Below are positions 55,715 through 64,000 of a stretch of DNA of 64,000 nucleotides, piece after piece. The notes beneath the pieces are model-generated. The model was not told the origin of the DNA, made no database searches, and worked only from the letters and a program-made list of their open reading frames with translations. Source of the DNA: an alpha proteobacterium U9-1i (GTDB lineage Bacteria > Pseudomonadota > Alphaproteobacteria > Caulobacterales > Aquidulcibacteraceae); assembly GCA_000974665.1 (NCBI GenBank), contig BBSY01000003.1:868001-932000 (forward strand), given 5' to 3'. A program made the translations under genes and the position numbers. How positions within the stretch are numbered: position 1 is the stretch's first letter; every line of letters starts with the position of its first letter.

Positions 55715-57010
55715 TTAGCTAACCGCTGTGATGATCAAGGCGGCGTTTGTGCCACCAAAGCCAAACGAATTCGACATCGCCGTTTTCACGGGCCGCTTCT
55801 TGGCCTTGTGCGGTGTCAAATCGATGGCGCTCTCGACCGAGGGGTTGTCGAGATTCAACGTCGGCGGGACGATGCCGTCGCGGATCGCCAACGCGCAGAA
55901 AATGCCTTCGACGGCGCCGGCCGCACCGAGCAAATGCCCAATCGCCGATTTCGTGGACGAGAGCGACACACCCTTGGACGCAGCGCCGAACAAGCGCTCG
56001 ATCGCACGCAACTCAATCTCATCGCCCAGTGGCGTCGATGTGCCGTGCGTGTTCACGTAGTCGATGTCGGCCGGCGTCATGCCCGCGTCGCGGAGCGCTG
56101 CGCTCATGGCTCGGAAACCGCCATCGCCATCATCCGCGGGTGCGGTGATGTGGTGTGCGTCGCCGGAGAGGCCGTAGCCTTTGACTTCGGCGTAAATCTT
56201 CGCGCCGCGCGCCTTGGCGTGTTCGTATTCCTCAAGAACGACGCAGCCCGCCCCTTCGCCCATGACAAAGCCGTCGCGACCTTTGTCATACGGACGTGAC
56301 GCCTTCTCCGGTGTGTCGTTGAAGCCGGTTGAAAGAGCGCGCAACGCACAGAAACCGGCCATGCCGATGCGGCAGATCGCAGCTTCGGCGCCCCCCGCCA
56401 CCATGACATCGGCGTCGCCGTATTTGATCAACCGCGCAGCATCGCCGATGGCGTGAGCGCCGGTGGCGCAGGCCGTGACAACCGCGTGGTTCGGGCCTTT
56501 GAAGCCGTACTTGATTGAAACGTGGCCTGACACGAGGTTGATCAGCGAGCCCGGAATGAAGAACGGGCTGATCTTACGCGGGCCGTCGCGCTCCAATTGA
56601 AGCGTCGTGTCAGCGATCGAATTCAAACCGCCAATGCCCGACCCGATCAGCACGCCAGTGCGGTGCTTGTCGTCGTCGCTCTCAGCTACCCAGCCGGAAT
56701 CCGCCACCGCTTCTTGCGCGGCGGCAATTCCGTACAGAATGAAATCATCGACGCGGCGTTGCTCCTTCGCGGACAGCACGCTGTCAGCGTTGAACGCAGC
56801 ACTATCGCCCGCGCCGCCGCCGCGCCCGTCAACGCGCGGCACCAAGCAAGCGATCTTGGTCGGCAAATCGTCGACCTTGAAATGTTCGATCACATTCGCG
56901 CCGGAACGGCCTTCGAGCAGCCGCTTCCAGGAGGTCTCGCGATCACCGGCAAGCGGTGTGACAAGACCGATCCCAGTGATGACGACACGACGCGGGGAGG
57001 CGCCAGCCAT
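55715..57010 (-). CDS. fabF: beta-ketoacyl-ACP synthase II
   Basis: Condenses malonyl-ACP with acyl-ACP in fatty-acid elongation. The 431 residues carry the catalytic Cys181 in VVTACATGAHAIG and the two His in NTHGTSTPLGD and AIGHLLGAAG, with the closing NSFGFGGTNAALI. Compared with E. coli it has an insertion near residues 65-80 (DGRGGGAGDSA), a feature seen in alphaproteobacterial enzymes. It lies 16 bases after acpP. Confidence 0.98.
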   Translation of the reverse strand: MAGASPRRVVITGIGLVTPLAGDRETSWKRLLEGRSGANVIEHFKVDDLPTKIACLVPRVDGRGGGAGDSAAFNADSVLSAKEQRRVDDFILYGIAAAQEAVADSGWVAESDDDKHRTGVLIGSGIGGLNSIADTTLQLERDGPRKISPFFIPGSLINLVSGHVSIKYGFKGPNHAVVTACATGAHAIGDAARLIKYGDADVMVAGGAEAAICRIGMAGFCALRALSTGFNDTPEKASRPYDKGRDGFVMGEGAGCVVLEEYEHAKARGAKIYAEVKGYGLSGDAHHITAPADDGDGGFRAMSAALRDAGMTPADIDYVNTHGTSTPLGDEIELRAIERLFGAASKGVSLSSTKSAIGHLLGAAGAVEGIFCALAIRDGIVPPTLNLDNPSVESAIDLTPHKAKKRPVKTAMSNSFGFGGTNAALIITAVS

Positions 57011-57026
57011 CGGCGCGCTCAGGGCC

Positions 57027-57263
57027 TCAGCCCACTTTCCCGGAGATGAACTTCACAGCATCGCCCACCGTTTGGATGTGCTCCGCCGCATCGTCCGGGA
57101 TCTCGATGCCGAATTCTTCTTCGAACGCCATCACCAGCTCGACGTTGTCGAGGCTGTCAGCGCCCAGATCGTCGATGAAGCTGGCCTTCTCGGTCACCTT
57201 CTCCGGCGCGGCTTCGAGATGCTTAATCACGATCGTCTTCACGCGCTCAAACACTTCCGACAT
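57027..57263 (-). CDS. acpP: acyl carrier protein
   Basis: A 78-residue carrier whose Ser37, in [15 protein letters not shown], receives the phosphopantetheine arm. The acidic helix II ([16 protein letters not shown]) that contacts synthases is intact. The start [15 protein letters not shown] is fixed by homology; the in-frame codons upstream are non-coding. A 161-bp gap separates it from fabG and may contain its own promoter, as is usual for this highly expressed gene. Confidence 0.98.
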   Translation of the reverse strand: MSEVFERVKTIVIKHLEAAPEKVTEKASFIDDLGADSLDNVELVMAFEEEFGIEIPDDAAEHIQTVGDAVKFISGKVG

Positions 57264-57424
57264 GCACGCCTCGCCAGTCTTGAATTTATGGTCCCGGGAA
57301 GTGTGTCTTCCAGGCGACGAAGTCCGCCTTTTAAAAGCCGGGCGGGGCGGCGCAAGCCCTTTTCGCTTTTCTGGACTGTCCAACAGCTGCCGCCGGAGCG
57401 GGGCACGTATCCAGAAAGAGGGGG

Positions 57425-58159
57425 TCAGATCATCGCCATCCCGCCATTCACGTGCAGCGTCTGGCCGGTCATGTAGCCGGCTTCCTCACTGGACAGGTAG
57501 GCAACGGCGGCCGCCACGTCCTGACCCTCGCCCAGCCGGCCGGCTGGGATCTTGGTCATGAGCGCACCTTTCTGCGCCTCGTTCAGGACGTCCGTCATGG
57601 GTGAAGCGATAAAGCCCGGCGCCACGCAATTGGCTGTGACGTTGCGGCTCGCCACTTCCGCCGCGAGCGCCTTGGTGAAGCCGATCATGCCCGCCTTGGA
57701 TGCCGCGTAGTTGGCTTGCCCCGGGTTGCCGGTGACGCCGACAACCGACGTAATGCCGATGATGCGCCCCCAGCGCGCTTTCATCATGCTCTTCAACGCC
57801 GCACGTGAGAGCCGGAAATAGCTCTCCAGATTGACCCGCAGGACGTTCTGAAAATCCTCGTCCTTCATGCGCAGCAGCAGCCCATCTTTGGTGATGCCGG
57901 CATTGGCGACCAGAATATCGAGCTTGCCCAGCGCCGCTTCCGCCTGCCCCACCAGCGCGTCAACGGCGGCGGCGTCCGAGAGATTGCACGGCAGTATTAC
58001 GCTGTCGGCGATCTCAGCCTGCACTTTCTCCAGCGCCTCCACGCGCGTGCCCGAAAGCGCGACGCGCGCGCCTTGCGCCGCCAACGCCTTGGCGATCGCG
58101 CCGCCGATTCCGCCAGATGCGCCCGTCACGAGCGCGGTTTTGCCTGCCAAGCTGAACAT
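57425..58159 (-). CDS. fabG: 3-oxoacyl-ACP reductase
   Basis: An NADPH-dependent short-chain dehydrogenase of 244 residues starting [20 protein letters not shown]. The cofactor glycine motif and the catalytic Ser-Tyr-Lys are present in [22 protein letters not shown]. The C-terminus, [16 protein letters not shown], is typical. It reduces beta-ketoacyl-ACP in the elongation cycle. A DUF1697 gene 22 bases upstream separates it from fabD. Confidence 0.96.
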   Translation of the reverse strand: MFSLAGKTALVTGASGGIGGAIAKALAAQGARVALSGTRVEALEKVQAEIADSVILPCNLSDAAAVDALVGQAEAALGKLDILVANAGITKDGLLLRMKDEDFQNVLRVNLESYFRLSRAALKSMMKARWGRIIGITSVVGVTGNPGQANYAASKAGMIGFTKALAAEVASRNVTANCVAPGFIASPMTDVLNEAQKGALMTKIPAGRLGEGQDVAAAVAYLSSEEAGYMTGQTLHVNGGMAMI

Positions 58160-58181
58160 GAGAAATCTCCTGCCGGTCGGC

Positions 58182-58697
58182 TTATTCGTCCGCGAGCATG
58201 GCCGCAAGCTTGCCGACGGTGTTCCAGTTGCGGGCGGTGCCGCTCGTCGGCAGCTTGAGCTTTGACGGCCCCTGCCCGTTCGAAAACTTGATGTAGAGGC
58301 AGCGCGGGCCGGCGGCGATTTCCTCGGGGCCCGCCTGCGCGTTCAGCGCTTTCACCAGCGCCGCGCTTGGATTTTCTCGCATGAAGAACGCCACCATGAA
58401 GCTCGGCTGCGCCTTCGCGAACGCCGTGAATGGATTGGCGTCGATCACCTTGGCCAATTCGCCATGGTCACGGACGTAAACGTCGGTCTTGAATCCCAGC
58501 CCTTCGGCGAACAATTTCTCGAGCTTCGCCTCAAGCTTCGCCGCCTTTTCCTTGGCGTTCAGCACCACATTGCCACTCGCGAGCAACGTGCGCACATCGC
58601 TAAAGCCGGCGGCCTCGATCAAGGCGCGCAGCTCACTCATCACCACTTTGCGCTTGCCGAGGTTCACACCGCGCAGCAGGGCCGCCTGCAGGCTCAC
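58182..58697 (-). CDS. DUF1697 family protein
   Basis: A 171-residue protein that begins [20 protein letters not shown] and has the DUF1697 blocks LRALIEAAGFSDVRTLLASGNVV, then FMVAFFMRENPSAAL and the C-terminal SGTARNWNTVGKLAAML. Function unknown. It starts four bases inside the fabD stop and ends 22 bp before fabG, so it lies within the fatty-acid gene run, where it is not usually found. The coupling suggests stable co-expression rather than a random insertion. Confidence 0.92.
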   Translation of the reverse strand: MSLQAALLRGVNLGKRKVVMSELRALIEAAGFSDVRTLLASGNVVLNAKEKAAKLEAKLEKLFAEGLGFKTDVYVRDHGELAKVIDANPFTAFAKAQPSFMVAFFMRENPSAALVKALNAQAGPEEIAAGPRCLYIKFSNGQGPSKLKLPTSGTARNWNTVGKLAAMLADE

Positions 58698-59635
58698 AGC
58701 GTCTTCGCGAACGCTTCCAAATCCGCAGGCTCGTTCAGCGCGATAGCTTCAGCGTCTGGCGCATTACGTTTCACCATGCCGGAAAGCTGTTTGCCTGCGC
58801 CGATTTCAACGAACCGCGCAACGCCGCCTTCAGTCGCCATCCATTCCACGCTTTCGCGCCAGCGCACGCGCCCAGTGACTTGCTCCACGAGCAACTTGCG
58901 GATCGTCGCCGGTTCACTCACCGGCCGCGCAGTAACGTTCGCCACCAAGATTGCCGCCAAAGGCGCGATCTCAATTTTCCCGAGCGCCTCGGCCATCGCG
59001 TCTGCAGCTGGCTGCATCAGAGGTGAGTGGAACGGCGCCGACACCGCCAGCGGAATGCCACGCACGCCCTTGGCTTTCGCCGCCGCCAAAGCTGCGTCGA
59101 CGCCGGCCTTGTCGCCAGAAATTACGACGTTGCCGATGTTGTTGTCGTTGGCGACGCCGACGACGCCGGCCGCGGCGCCTTCCTTGGCGATCTCCTCGGC
59201 GGTCGCGACATCCACTTTCCCAATCAATGCCGCCATCGCGCCCACGCCCGGCGGGACGGCAGCTTGCATGGCGTTGCCGCGCACCCGCAGCAACCGCGCG
59301 GTGTCGCTCAACGAGAGTGCGCCTGCCGCCGCCAGGGCCGAATACTCGCCCAGCGAATGTCCGGCCACGAAGGCCGCTTTGGCGACGCCCACGCCGAACT
59401 CGCGCTCAAGCGCCCGCACCGCGGCGGCGCTAACGGCCATCAAGGCCGGTTGGGTATTGGCGGTGAGCGTAAGATCCTCCGCGGGCCCGTCGAAAATCAG
59501 CCGCGAAAGCTTCTCGCCCAAGGCGTCATCGACCTCCTGAAACACCTCGCGAGCCGAGGCGAAGGCGTCGAAAAGGCTCTTGCCCATGCCGGGCGTCTGG
59601 CTGCCCTGGCCCGGAAAAATGAAGGCTGTGCTCAT
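58694..59635 (-). CDS. fabD: malonyl-CoA:ACP transacylase
   Basis: Loads malonate on ACP. The start [18 protein letters not shown] gives 313 residues. The catalytic Ser94 lies in [10 protein letters not shown], the His in SAPFHSPLM and the malonate-binding Arg in the [10 protein letters not shown] segment. Longer in-frame extension upstream crosses the ribosomal genes on the other strand and is not coding. It is divergent from rpsF over 174 bp. Confidence 0.97.
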   Translation of the reverse strand: MSTAFIFPGQGSQTPGMGKSLFDAFASAREVFQEVDDALGEKLSRLIFDGPAEDLTLTANTQPALMAVSAAAVRALEREFGVGVAKAAFVAGHSLGEYSALAAAGALSLSDTARLLRVRGNAMQAAVPPGVGAMAALIGKVDVATAEEIAKEGAAAGVVGVANDNNIGNVVISGDKAGVDAALAAAKAKGVRGIPLAVSAPFHSPLMQPAADAMAEALGKIEIAPLAAILVANVTARPVSEPATIRKLLVEQVTGRVRWRESVEWMATEGGVARFVEIGAGKQLSGMVKRNAPDAEAIALNEPADLEAFAKTL

Positions 59636-59674
59636 GGCCGCTCCGGTACCCCTGCAAGGCCGTTGCGGCAAGGC

Positions 59675-59702
59675 TTGCTTCCGGACCCGAAATCCGTATG
59701 TT
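59675..59702 (+). promoter_or_regulatory. candidate promoter of the rpsF operon
   Basis: TTGCTT and TATGTT are spaced by 16 bases, about 107 bp before the rpsF start, in the 174-bp region shared with divergent fabD. The -10 element is a fair match and the -35 element partial. The match was made by eye with no experimental support. Confidence 0.35.
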
Positions 59703-59809
59703 CCGCGCCTTCGCGACCTGCGGCCCCACGGCATACCGCCTTGGGGTCCATCGTCCTTGCCGGTTCTTCCCCCGGCCGAGGCGCCGCTGGTCCAGAGGAA
59801 GAGGACAAT

Positions 59810-60205
59810 ATGGCATTCTACGAACACGTGCTTATTGCGCGGCCAGATATCTCGCCGCAGCAAGTCGATGCGCTCATCGAAGACATCACGAAGACGGTGA
59901 AGGAATTGGGCGGCCACACCGGCAAGACCGAGTATTGGGGCCTTCGCAACCTCACCTATCGCATCCGCAAGAACCGCAAGGGTCACTATTGCCTGGTGAA
60001 CCTCGATTGCGCGCCGCCGATCGTGCATGAGCTCGAGCGTCGGTTGAAGATCAACGAAGACGTGATGCGCTTCAAAACCATCCGCGTCGAAGAACTCGAT
60101 GAAGAGCCCTCGCCGATCCTGGCCCGTCGCGACCGCGACGAGCGTCGTCGTGCGCGCCGTGAAGGCCGCGACGATGAAGGCGGCTTTGATGGCGGGGAGG
60201 AATAA
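59810..60205 (+). CDS. rpsF: 30S ribosomal protein S6
   Basis: A 131-residue protein starting [18 protein letters not shown] behind a GAGGAAGAGG ribosome-binding region. The conserved core [18 protein letters not shown], then [14 protein letters not shown], matches S6, with an acidic/Arg-rich C-terminal tail of the alphaproteobacterial type ([18 protein letters not shown]). It binds S18 in the 30S platform and is followed by rpsR after three bases. Confidence 0.98.
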   Translation: MAFYEHVLIARPDISPQQVDALIEDITKTVKELGGHTGKTEYWGLRNLTYRIRKNRKGHYCLVNLDCAPPIVHELERRLKINEDVMRFKTIRVEELDEEPSPILARRDRDERRRARREGRDDEGGFDGGEE

Positions 60206-60208
60206 GCC

Positions 60209-60475
60209 ATGAGCAAGCAAGCTCCGAAGTTCAATATTTCGAACATTCCGGCACGCCGCCCATTCGGCCGCCGGCGCAAAGTGTGCCCGTTCTCGGGCGA
60301 CGCCGCGCCGAAGATCGACTATAAGGACGTGAAGACCCTGCAGCGCTACATCAGCGAAAAGGGCAAGATCGTTCCCGCCCGCATCACTGCGGTTTCCGCC
60401 AAGAAGCAACGTGAACTCGCCCGCGCCATCAAGCTCGCGCGCGAACTCGCGCTGCTGCCGTTCGCCGTTCAGTAA
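60209..60475 (+). CDS. rpsR: 30S ribosomal protein S18
   Basis: A basic 88-residue protein. Characteristic sequence: [31 protein letters not shown], covering the S18 signature, then [21 protein letters not shown]. It pairs with S6. The single Cys (KVCPF) is typical of proteins without the zinc ribbon. It lies between rpsF and rplI in the standard order. Confidence 0.98.
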   Translation: MSKQAPKFNISNIPARRPFGRRRKVCPFSGDAAPKIDYKDVKTLQRYISEKGKIVPARITAVSAKKQRELARAIKLARELALLPFAVQ

Positions 60476-60488
60476 GGAGGCAAGCCCC

Positions 60489-61070
60489 ATGCAAGTCATC
60501 CTGCTTGAACGCGTCGAAAGCCTCGGCGGCATCGGCGACGAAGTGAAGGTGCGTGACGGTTTCGCCCGCAACTTCCTGCTCCCGCAAAAGAAGGCGCTGC
60601 GCGCCAACGACGCCAACCGCAAAGTGTTCGAAGCGCGCCGCGCCGAGATCGAAGCGCGGAACGCCGAAGCGCGCGCGAGCGCCGAGAAATCCTCCAAGGG
60701 CATCGACGGCCAAACCTATGCGCTCATCCGCCAAGCGGGCGAAGCCGGCCAGCTCTACGGCTCGGTCTCAGCACGCGATATCGCCGATGAAATCTTGAAG
60801 TCCGGCGCCAAGATCGACCGCGCTGCGGTTGTTCTCGATAAGCCGATCAAAACCGTCGGTCTGCACGCTGTGCGGATCCGCCTACACGCCGAAGTCTCGG
60901 TGAATGTCACGGTCAACGTGGCGCGCTCCGCTGACGAAGCCGAACGTCAAGCCAAAGGCGAAAACGTCATCACGGCGGCCCTCGAAGCCGATCGTGCGGA
61001 CGCTGAGGCCGCCGCAAAGGAAATTGCGGCCAACTCGATCGCCAACGACCCCTCGGCCCGCGCCGAGTAA
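60489..61070 (+). CDS. rplI: 50S ribosomal protein L9
   Basis: A 193-residue protein. The N-terminal domain is [19 protein letters not shown] followed by the signature [16 protein letters not shown]; a long connecting helix and the C-terminal domain ([18 protein letters not shown]) follow. It is longer than E. coli L9 because of an Ala/Glu-rich tail. It is the last gene of the operon, ended by the hairpin immediately downstream. Confidence 0.97.
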   Translation: MQVILLERVESLGGIGDEVKVRDGFARNFLLPQKKALRANDANRKVFEARRAEIEARNAEARASAEKSSKGIDGQTYALIRQAGEAGQLYGSVSARDIADEILKSGAKIDRAAVVLDKPIKTVGLHAVRIRLHAEVSVNVTVNVARSADEAERQAKGENVITAALEADRADAEAAAKEIAANSIANDPSARAE

Positions 61071-61080
61071 ACGCAACCTG

Positions 61081-61110
61081 CGCTACACCCCCAAAACTGG
61101 GGGTGTAGCG
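61081..61110 (+). terminator. 13-bp hairpin terminator after rplI
   Basis: CGCTACACCCCCA pairs perfectly with TGGGGGTGTAGCG around an AAAC loop, followed by GCAGTTTCC. It lies ten bases after the rplI stop. Its right arm (TAGCGGC at 61106-61112) is also complementary to GCCGCTA at 61133-61139, which gives an alternative pairing. Confidence 0.75.
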
Positions 61111-61143
61111 GCAGTTTCCATCCTCGAAATTAGCCGCTAGCGT
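61106..61143 (+). promoter_or_regulatory. upstream module of the first S9 lipoprotein gene (TAGCGGC-N20-GCCGCTAGCGT)
   Basis: TAGCGGC and GCCGCTA form an inverted repeat with a 20-base spacer, about 30 bases before the start codon. The same inverted repeat with the same 20-base spacer precedes the second S9 gene (63193-63230), whereas the spacer sequence has diverged. It may be a regulator dyad, or an RNA pairing that competes with the preceding terminator. GCTAGC within the right arm also partially fits the Caulobacter-type -10 element. Confidence 0.5.
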
Positions 61144-61170
61144 CGCCCCGCAATTGAGGGGGAACGACCA

Positions 61171-63123
61171 ATGCGACCATTGATGTGGGCGGCCGGAGCG
61201 ATCGCGATCGCCGCTTTCGGTTTGAGCGCCTGTAACCGGGCAGCCCCGCACCAAGAATACACCGCCGCGCAGTTCCACGAGACTTTGCAGCACGGCATCT
61301 CGGCCAACGGCCCCTACGCGTTCTCGCAAGACGGCGCGACCGTGTTGATCTCCAGCGACGCCTCGGGCGTCATCAACACCTACGCGCTCCCCACCGCTGG
61401 CGGCGACGCCACCGCGCTGACTGAACTCACCGCGGGTGCTGCGCGCCCGCTCGGTTATTTCCCCAATGACGGCCGCGTTCTCTACGCGGCGGACGTCGGC
61501 GGCAACGAACTCGACCACCTCTATGTGCGTGGTGAAGACGGGCAAGTCCGCGACATCACCCCGGGCGAGCGCCTGCGCGCCAACTTCCTCGGCTGGAGCG
61601 CCGATGGCGCGACGTTCTACGTCACGACCAACGAGCGCGACCCGTCCTGGTTCGATCTCTACGCGTACAACGCCACGGATTTCAGCCGTCGCCTGCTCTT
61701 TCAAAACACTGGCCATTTCGTCGACGCCGTCTCGCGCGACGGCCGCTGGGCAGCACTACGCCGCGAAACCTCCAGCTCGAACGGCGATGTGTACGTCGTC
61801 GACTTGAACGCCACAGGCGCCGCGCGCGCGCCGCGTCTCATTACTCAGCACACCGGCAACGCTGCCTTCGCGGTGTTCACATTCACGCCGGACAGCACCG
61901 CGCTGATCTACGGCACCGATGAGCACGGCGAATTCCGCCAAGCCTGGAGCTACAATCTTTCCACGCAAGCCAAAGCGCCGGTGATCGAAGCCGAGTGGGA
62001 CGTCCAAAGCCTCACCTTCTCCAACAGCGGCCGCTATCGCGTCACCTCAATAAACGCCGATGGATCAACGCAAACCACAATCCTGGACACGCAGAGCAAT
62101 AACGCTGTTGCGCTGTCAGGCTTGCCGAATGCCGACGTCACGGCCGTCCGCTTCAATCGCGATGAAACCCAGGCCGCACTGCTCGTCGTCTCCGACACGT
62201 CGCCGCCGGACATCTACATGGCCGATCTCGCGAACGGCCAAACGCGCCGCCTCACCACCGCCCTTAACCCCGACATCAGCGAAGACATGTTGGTGAATGC
62301 GGAGGTGACACGCTTTGCCGCCCGTGACGGCGTGCAAGTCCCCGGCATCCTTTATCGCCCGCGCACCGCAACAGCGGAGAACAAGGCGCCAGCGGTCGTG
62401 TTCGTCCACGGCGGCCCCGGCGACCAAAGCCGCCGCGGCTACAACCCGACGGTCCAGCACCTCGTGAACCACGGCTACGCGGTGTACCTGATCAACAACC
62501 GCGGCTCGTCGGGCTACGGCAAAACCTTCTACCACATGGACGATCGCCGCCACGGCGAAGTCGACCTCGCCGATGTCGTGGAGTCACGCGCGTATCTTTC
62601 CTCGCTCGATTGGATCGACGGCAGCAACGTCGCCATCATGGGCGGCTCGTACGGCGGCTACATGGTCGCGGCCGCGCTCGCGTTCCAACCGGAAGCCTTC
62701 GACGTAGGCATCAATCTCTATGGCGTGACCAACTGGCCGCGCACGCTGCTTTCGGTCCCTGCTTACTGGGCCGCGCAACGCCAGCGTCTCTATGACGAAC
62801 TTGGCGATCCCAACACCGACGTCGAGCGCATGACGCGCATCTCGCCGTACTTCCACGCGGAGAACATTCGTCGGCCATTGCTTGTGTTGCAGGGCCTGAA
62901 CGATCCCCGCGTGCTGCCGCCTGAAAGCGAGGAAATCGTTGCAAAGGTCCGCGCGAACAACGTTCCGGTGGAATACATAGCCTTCCCCGACGAAGGCCAC
63001 GGCTTCCAGCGGCGCGCCAATCGCATCACCGCCTCGGAGGCGTACCTGAGCTTCCTCGACCGATATCTCGTCGGCGACGGCACGGCGCCCGCGCCGGCGA
63101 GCGGCGAACAGCCCGCCAACTAG
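61171..63123 (+). CDS. S9 family serine peptidase, lipoprotein
   Basis: A 650-residue protein with a lipoprotein signal (IAIAAFGLSACN; lipobox Ser-Ala-Cys). The N-terminal seven-bladed propeller (YAFSQDGATVLISSD, LGWSADGATFYVT and similar blades) is followed by the hydrolase domain. Its oxyanion segment is VFVHGGPGDQS, the nucleophile GGSYGGYMV, the acid LQGLNDPRVLP and the His FPDEGHGFQRR. It resembles dipeptidyl/acylaminoacyl peptidases. It is likely exported and membrane-anchored, acting on peptides in the envelope. It is followed by a close paralogue. Confidence 0.94.
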   Translation: MRPLMWAAGAIAIAAFGLSACNRAAPHQEYTAAQFHETLQHGISANGPYAFSQDGATVLISSDASGVINTYALPTAGGDATALTELTAGAARPLGYFPNDGRVLYAADVGGNELDHLYVRGEDGQVRDITPGERLRANFLGWSADGATFYVTTNERDPSWFDLYAYNATDFSRRLLFQNTGHFVDAVSRDGRWAALRRETSSSNGDVYVVDLNATGAARAPRLITQHTGNAAFAVFTFTPDSTALIYGTDEHGEFRQAWSYNLSTQAKAPVIEAEWDVQSLTFSNSGRYRVTSINADGSTQTTILDTQSNNAVALSGLPNADVTAVRFNRDETQAALLVVSDTSPPDIYMADLANGQTRRLTTALNPDISEDMLVNAEVTRFAARDGVQVPGILYRPRTATAENKAPAVVFVHGGPGDQSRRGYNPTVQHLVNHGYAVYLINNRGSSGYGKTFYHMDDRRHGEVDLADVVESRAYLSSLDWIDGSNVAIMGGSYGGYMVAAALAFQPEAFDVGINLYGVTNWPRTLLSVPAYWAAQRQRLYDELGDPNTDVERMTRISPYFHAENIRRPLLVLQGLNDPRVLPPESEEIVAKVRANNVPVEYIAFPDEGHGFQRRANRITASEAYLSFLDRYLVGDGTAPAPASGEQPAN

Positions 63124-63162
63124 GCCGCCGCGCACCAGTCCCGAGGCGCCAAATTGTGTCAA

Positions 63163-63209
63163 CCGCCGCGAAACCTCAAAAATATTGAGGTGTAGCGGCG
63201 GTTTTCTTT
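63163..63209 (+). terminator. hairpin terminator between the two S9 genes
   Basis: CCGCCGC..ACCTCAA pairs with TTGAGGT..GCGGCGG (17-base arms with two mismatches, five-base loop), followed by TTTTCTTTC, a good T-tract. It lies 40 bp after the first S9 stop. Its right arm contributes the TAGCGGC of the second gene's upstream module. Confidence 0.82.
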
Positions 63210-63230
63210 CGGGGGCTTTGCCGCTAGCGT
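63193..63230 (+). promoter_or_regulatory. upstream module of the second S9 lipoprotein gene (TAGCGGC-N20-GCCGCTAGCGT)
   Basis: The same layout as before the first S9 gene: TAGCGGC, 20 bases, GCCGCTAGCGT, then 30 bases to the start codon. The match to the first copy is exact across both arms and the extra GCGT. Duplication together with the coding region is the simplest explanation, and retention of the arms but not the spacer suggests selection. Confidence 0.5.
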
Positions 63231-63260
63231 GCGCCCGCTCATCAAGGGAGGGCGCATTTT

Positions 63261-64000
63261 ATGCGACATGTGCGAACACTTGCGGCGAGCGCGATTATTG
63301 CGGCGGTTGGGCTTGGCCTGGCCGCGTGCAATCGTGAAACGCCGCACCAAACTTACACCGCGCAACAATTCTACGAGACAACCAGCTTCTCGCTCGCGTC
63401 GGGCGACGGCTATGCGTACTCGGCGGACGGCGCGAACATCCTGATCTCGGGAGACGCCACCGGCGTTTACAACGCCTATTCACTGCCAGCTGCTGGCGGC
63501 GATCCAACGGCGTTGACCAACTCGACGACCACCGCGACCTACGCGGTGACGTATTTCCCCAACGATGGTCGTGTTCTTTACTCGACCGACGGCGGCGGCG
63601 ACGAGCTCACGCACATCTACCTGCGCACGGAAGATGGCCAGACGCGCGATCTGACGCCCGGCGCGCGGGTTAAGGCCGCCTTCGCCGGTTGGCGTTCGGA
63701 CGGTTCGGTGTTTTACGTGACGACCAACGAGCGCAATCCAAGCGCGTTCGATCTCTATGCGTATGACGCCACCAGCTATCAGCGCACGCTCGTCTACCAA
63801 AATAACGAGGGCTACCACCTCGAAGACATTTCGAGCGACGGCCGTTGGGTCGCCTTGGTGCAAGACATCAGCAGCGCCAACAACAACATCCATCTCGTGG
63901 ATCTCAACGCGACCGGCGCCGCGCGCCGTCCGCGCTTGATCTCAGAGCATGCCGGCAACATCGAGCACGGCATCTACACGTTCACGCCGGACAATTCGGC
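63261..64000 (+). CDS. S9 family serine peptidase, lipoprotein (N-terminal part, runs off the end)
   Basis: Only the first 246 codons are visible. The protein is a clear tandem paralogue of the preceding gene: lipobox in VGLGLAACNRETPHQTYTAQQ, then FYETTSFSLASGDGYAYSADGANILISGDA and the same propeller blades (FPNDGRVLYSTDGGGDELTHIYLR, ERNPSAFDLYAYDATS). Aligned by eye over the visible stretch it is similar along its whole length. The hydrolase domain must lie beyond base 64000, so activity cannot be judged. The start follows AAGGGAGGG by eight bases. Confidence 0.93.
   Translation, partial: MRHVRTLAASAIIAAVGLGLAACNRETPHQTYTAQQFYETTSFSLASGDGYAYSADGANILISGDATGVYNAYSLPAAGGDPTALTNSTTTATYAVTYFPNDGRVLYSTDGGGDELTHIYLRTEDGQTRDLTPGARVKAAFAGWRSDGSVFYVTTNERNPSAFDLYAYDATSYQRTLVYQNNEGYHLEDISSDGRWVALVQDISSANNNIHLVDLNATGAARRPRLISEHAGNIEHGIYTFTPDNS

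Noticed and set aside
58694-60703. A 669-codon minus-strand frame that would extend fabD by over 350 residues.
   Set aside because: The extension runs antisense through rpsF and rpsR and shows no FabD homology; FabD starts cleanly at [11 protein letters not shown].

Overview
The window is a gene-dense, GC-rich chromosomal segment of an alphaproteobacterium, most likely from Caulobacterales (Caulobacteraceae or Hyphomonadaceae). That placement is inferred from family content and gene order: UPF0262, DUF2948, DUF2155, NDUFA12 and DUF3297 proteins, an HdaA-type DnaA regulator beside ppk1, the lptF-lptG-lptD-surA-pdxA-rsmA run, and the fabD-fabG-acpP-fabF-mltG-yicC-gmk run. Nearly everything is chromosomal housekeeping. 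I see no phage, transposase, CRISPR array or rRNA. No intergenic gap exceeds about 220 bp.

Layout. (1) 1-3975, minus strand: a murA-DUF2948-hisD-UPF0262-low-molecular-weight phosphatase run, preceded by a 43-residue basic microprotein. (2) 4012-9129, plus strand: a coupled DUF898/M48 peptidase pair, tRNA-Thr(GGT), an AraC-type regulator, a Tat-exported protein with a possible metal site, and a small basic membrane protein. (3) 9350-19542, minus strand: serS, DUF1761, surE, cysK, a TauE/SafE permease, a 1477-residue flagellin/hook-like beta-propeller protein and a CHAP-type lipoprotein. (4) 19744-25246: aat, then the convergent NDUFA12-mlaD-DUF2155 run. Next, on the plus strand, is a 945-residue protein that aligns along most of its length with class II ribonucleotide reductase (NrdJ) but lacks the catalytic loop; it is preceded by two NrdR-box-like sites. 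A pentapeptide-repeat protein follows. (5) 25243-33585: aspS, an HMCES/SRAP abasic-site protein, an ArsR/SRPBCC pair with a perfect operator palindrome, rnd, an S9 peptidase, DUF3297 and a Ppx/GppA phosphatase. (6) 33600-40773: ppk1, hdaA, DUF2066, purM-purN, a methyltransferase, a 42-residue microprotein and ndk. (7) 40860-43541, minus strand: two tandem I78-type inhibitor lipoproteins, holC and pepA. (8) 43704-51327, plus strand: the LPS-export and outer-membrane assembly operon with pdxA and rsmA. (9) 51330-59635, minus strand: fatty-acid synthesis genes with mltG, an exported leucyl aminopeptidase paralogue, yicC and gmk. (10) 59810-64000, plus strand: rpsF-rpsR-rplI, then two tandem S9 peptidase lipoproteins that share a duplicated upstream module; the second runs off the end.

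Functional themes are envelope building (murA, lptDFG, surA, mltG, fab genes, mlaD), nucleotide supply (purM, purN, ndk, gmk, the NrdJ-like protein), polyphosphate turnover (ppk1/ppx) next to replication control (hdaA), and a large set of exported peptidases and peptidase inhibitors. The most unusual items are the NrdJ-derived probable pseudoenzyme with its paired NrdR-like boxes, the giant flagellin-hook/propeller protein, the duplicated S9 module with an inverted repeat of constant spacing, and three successive convergent gene pairs that all overlap by the same four bases.
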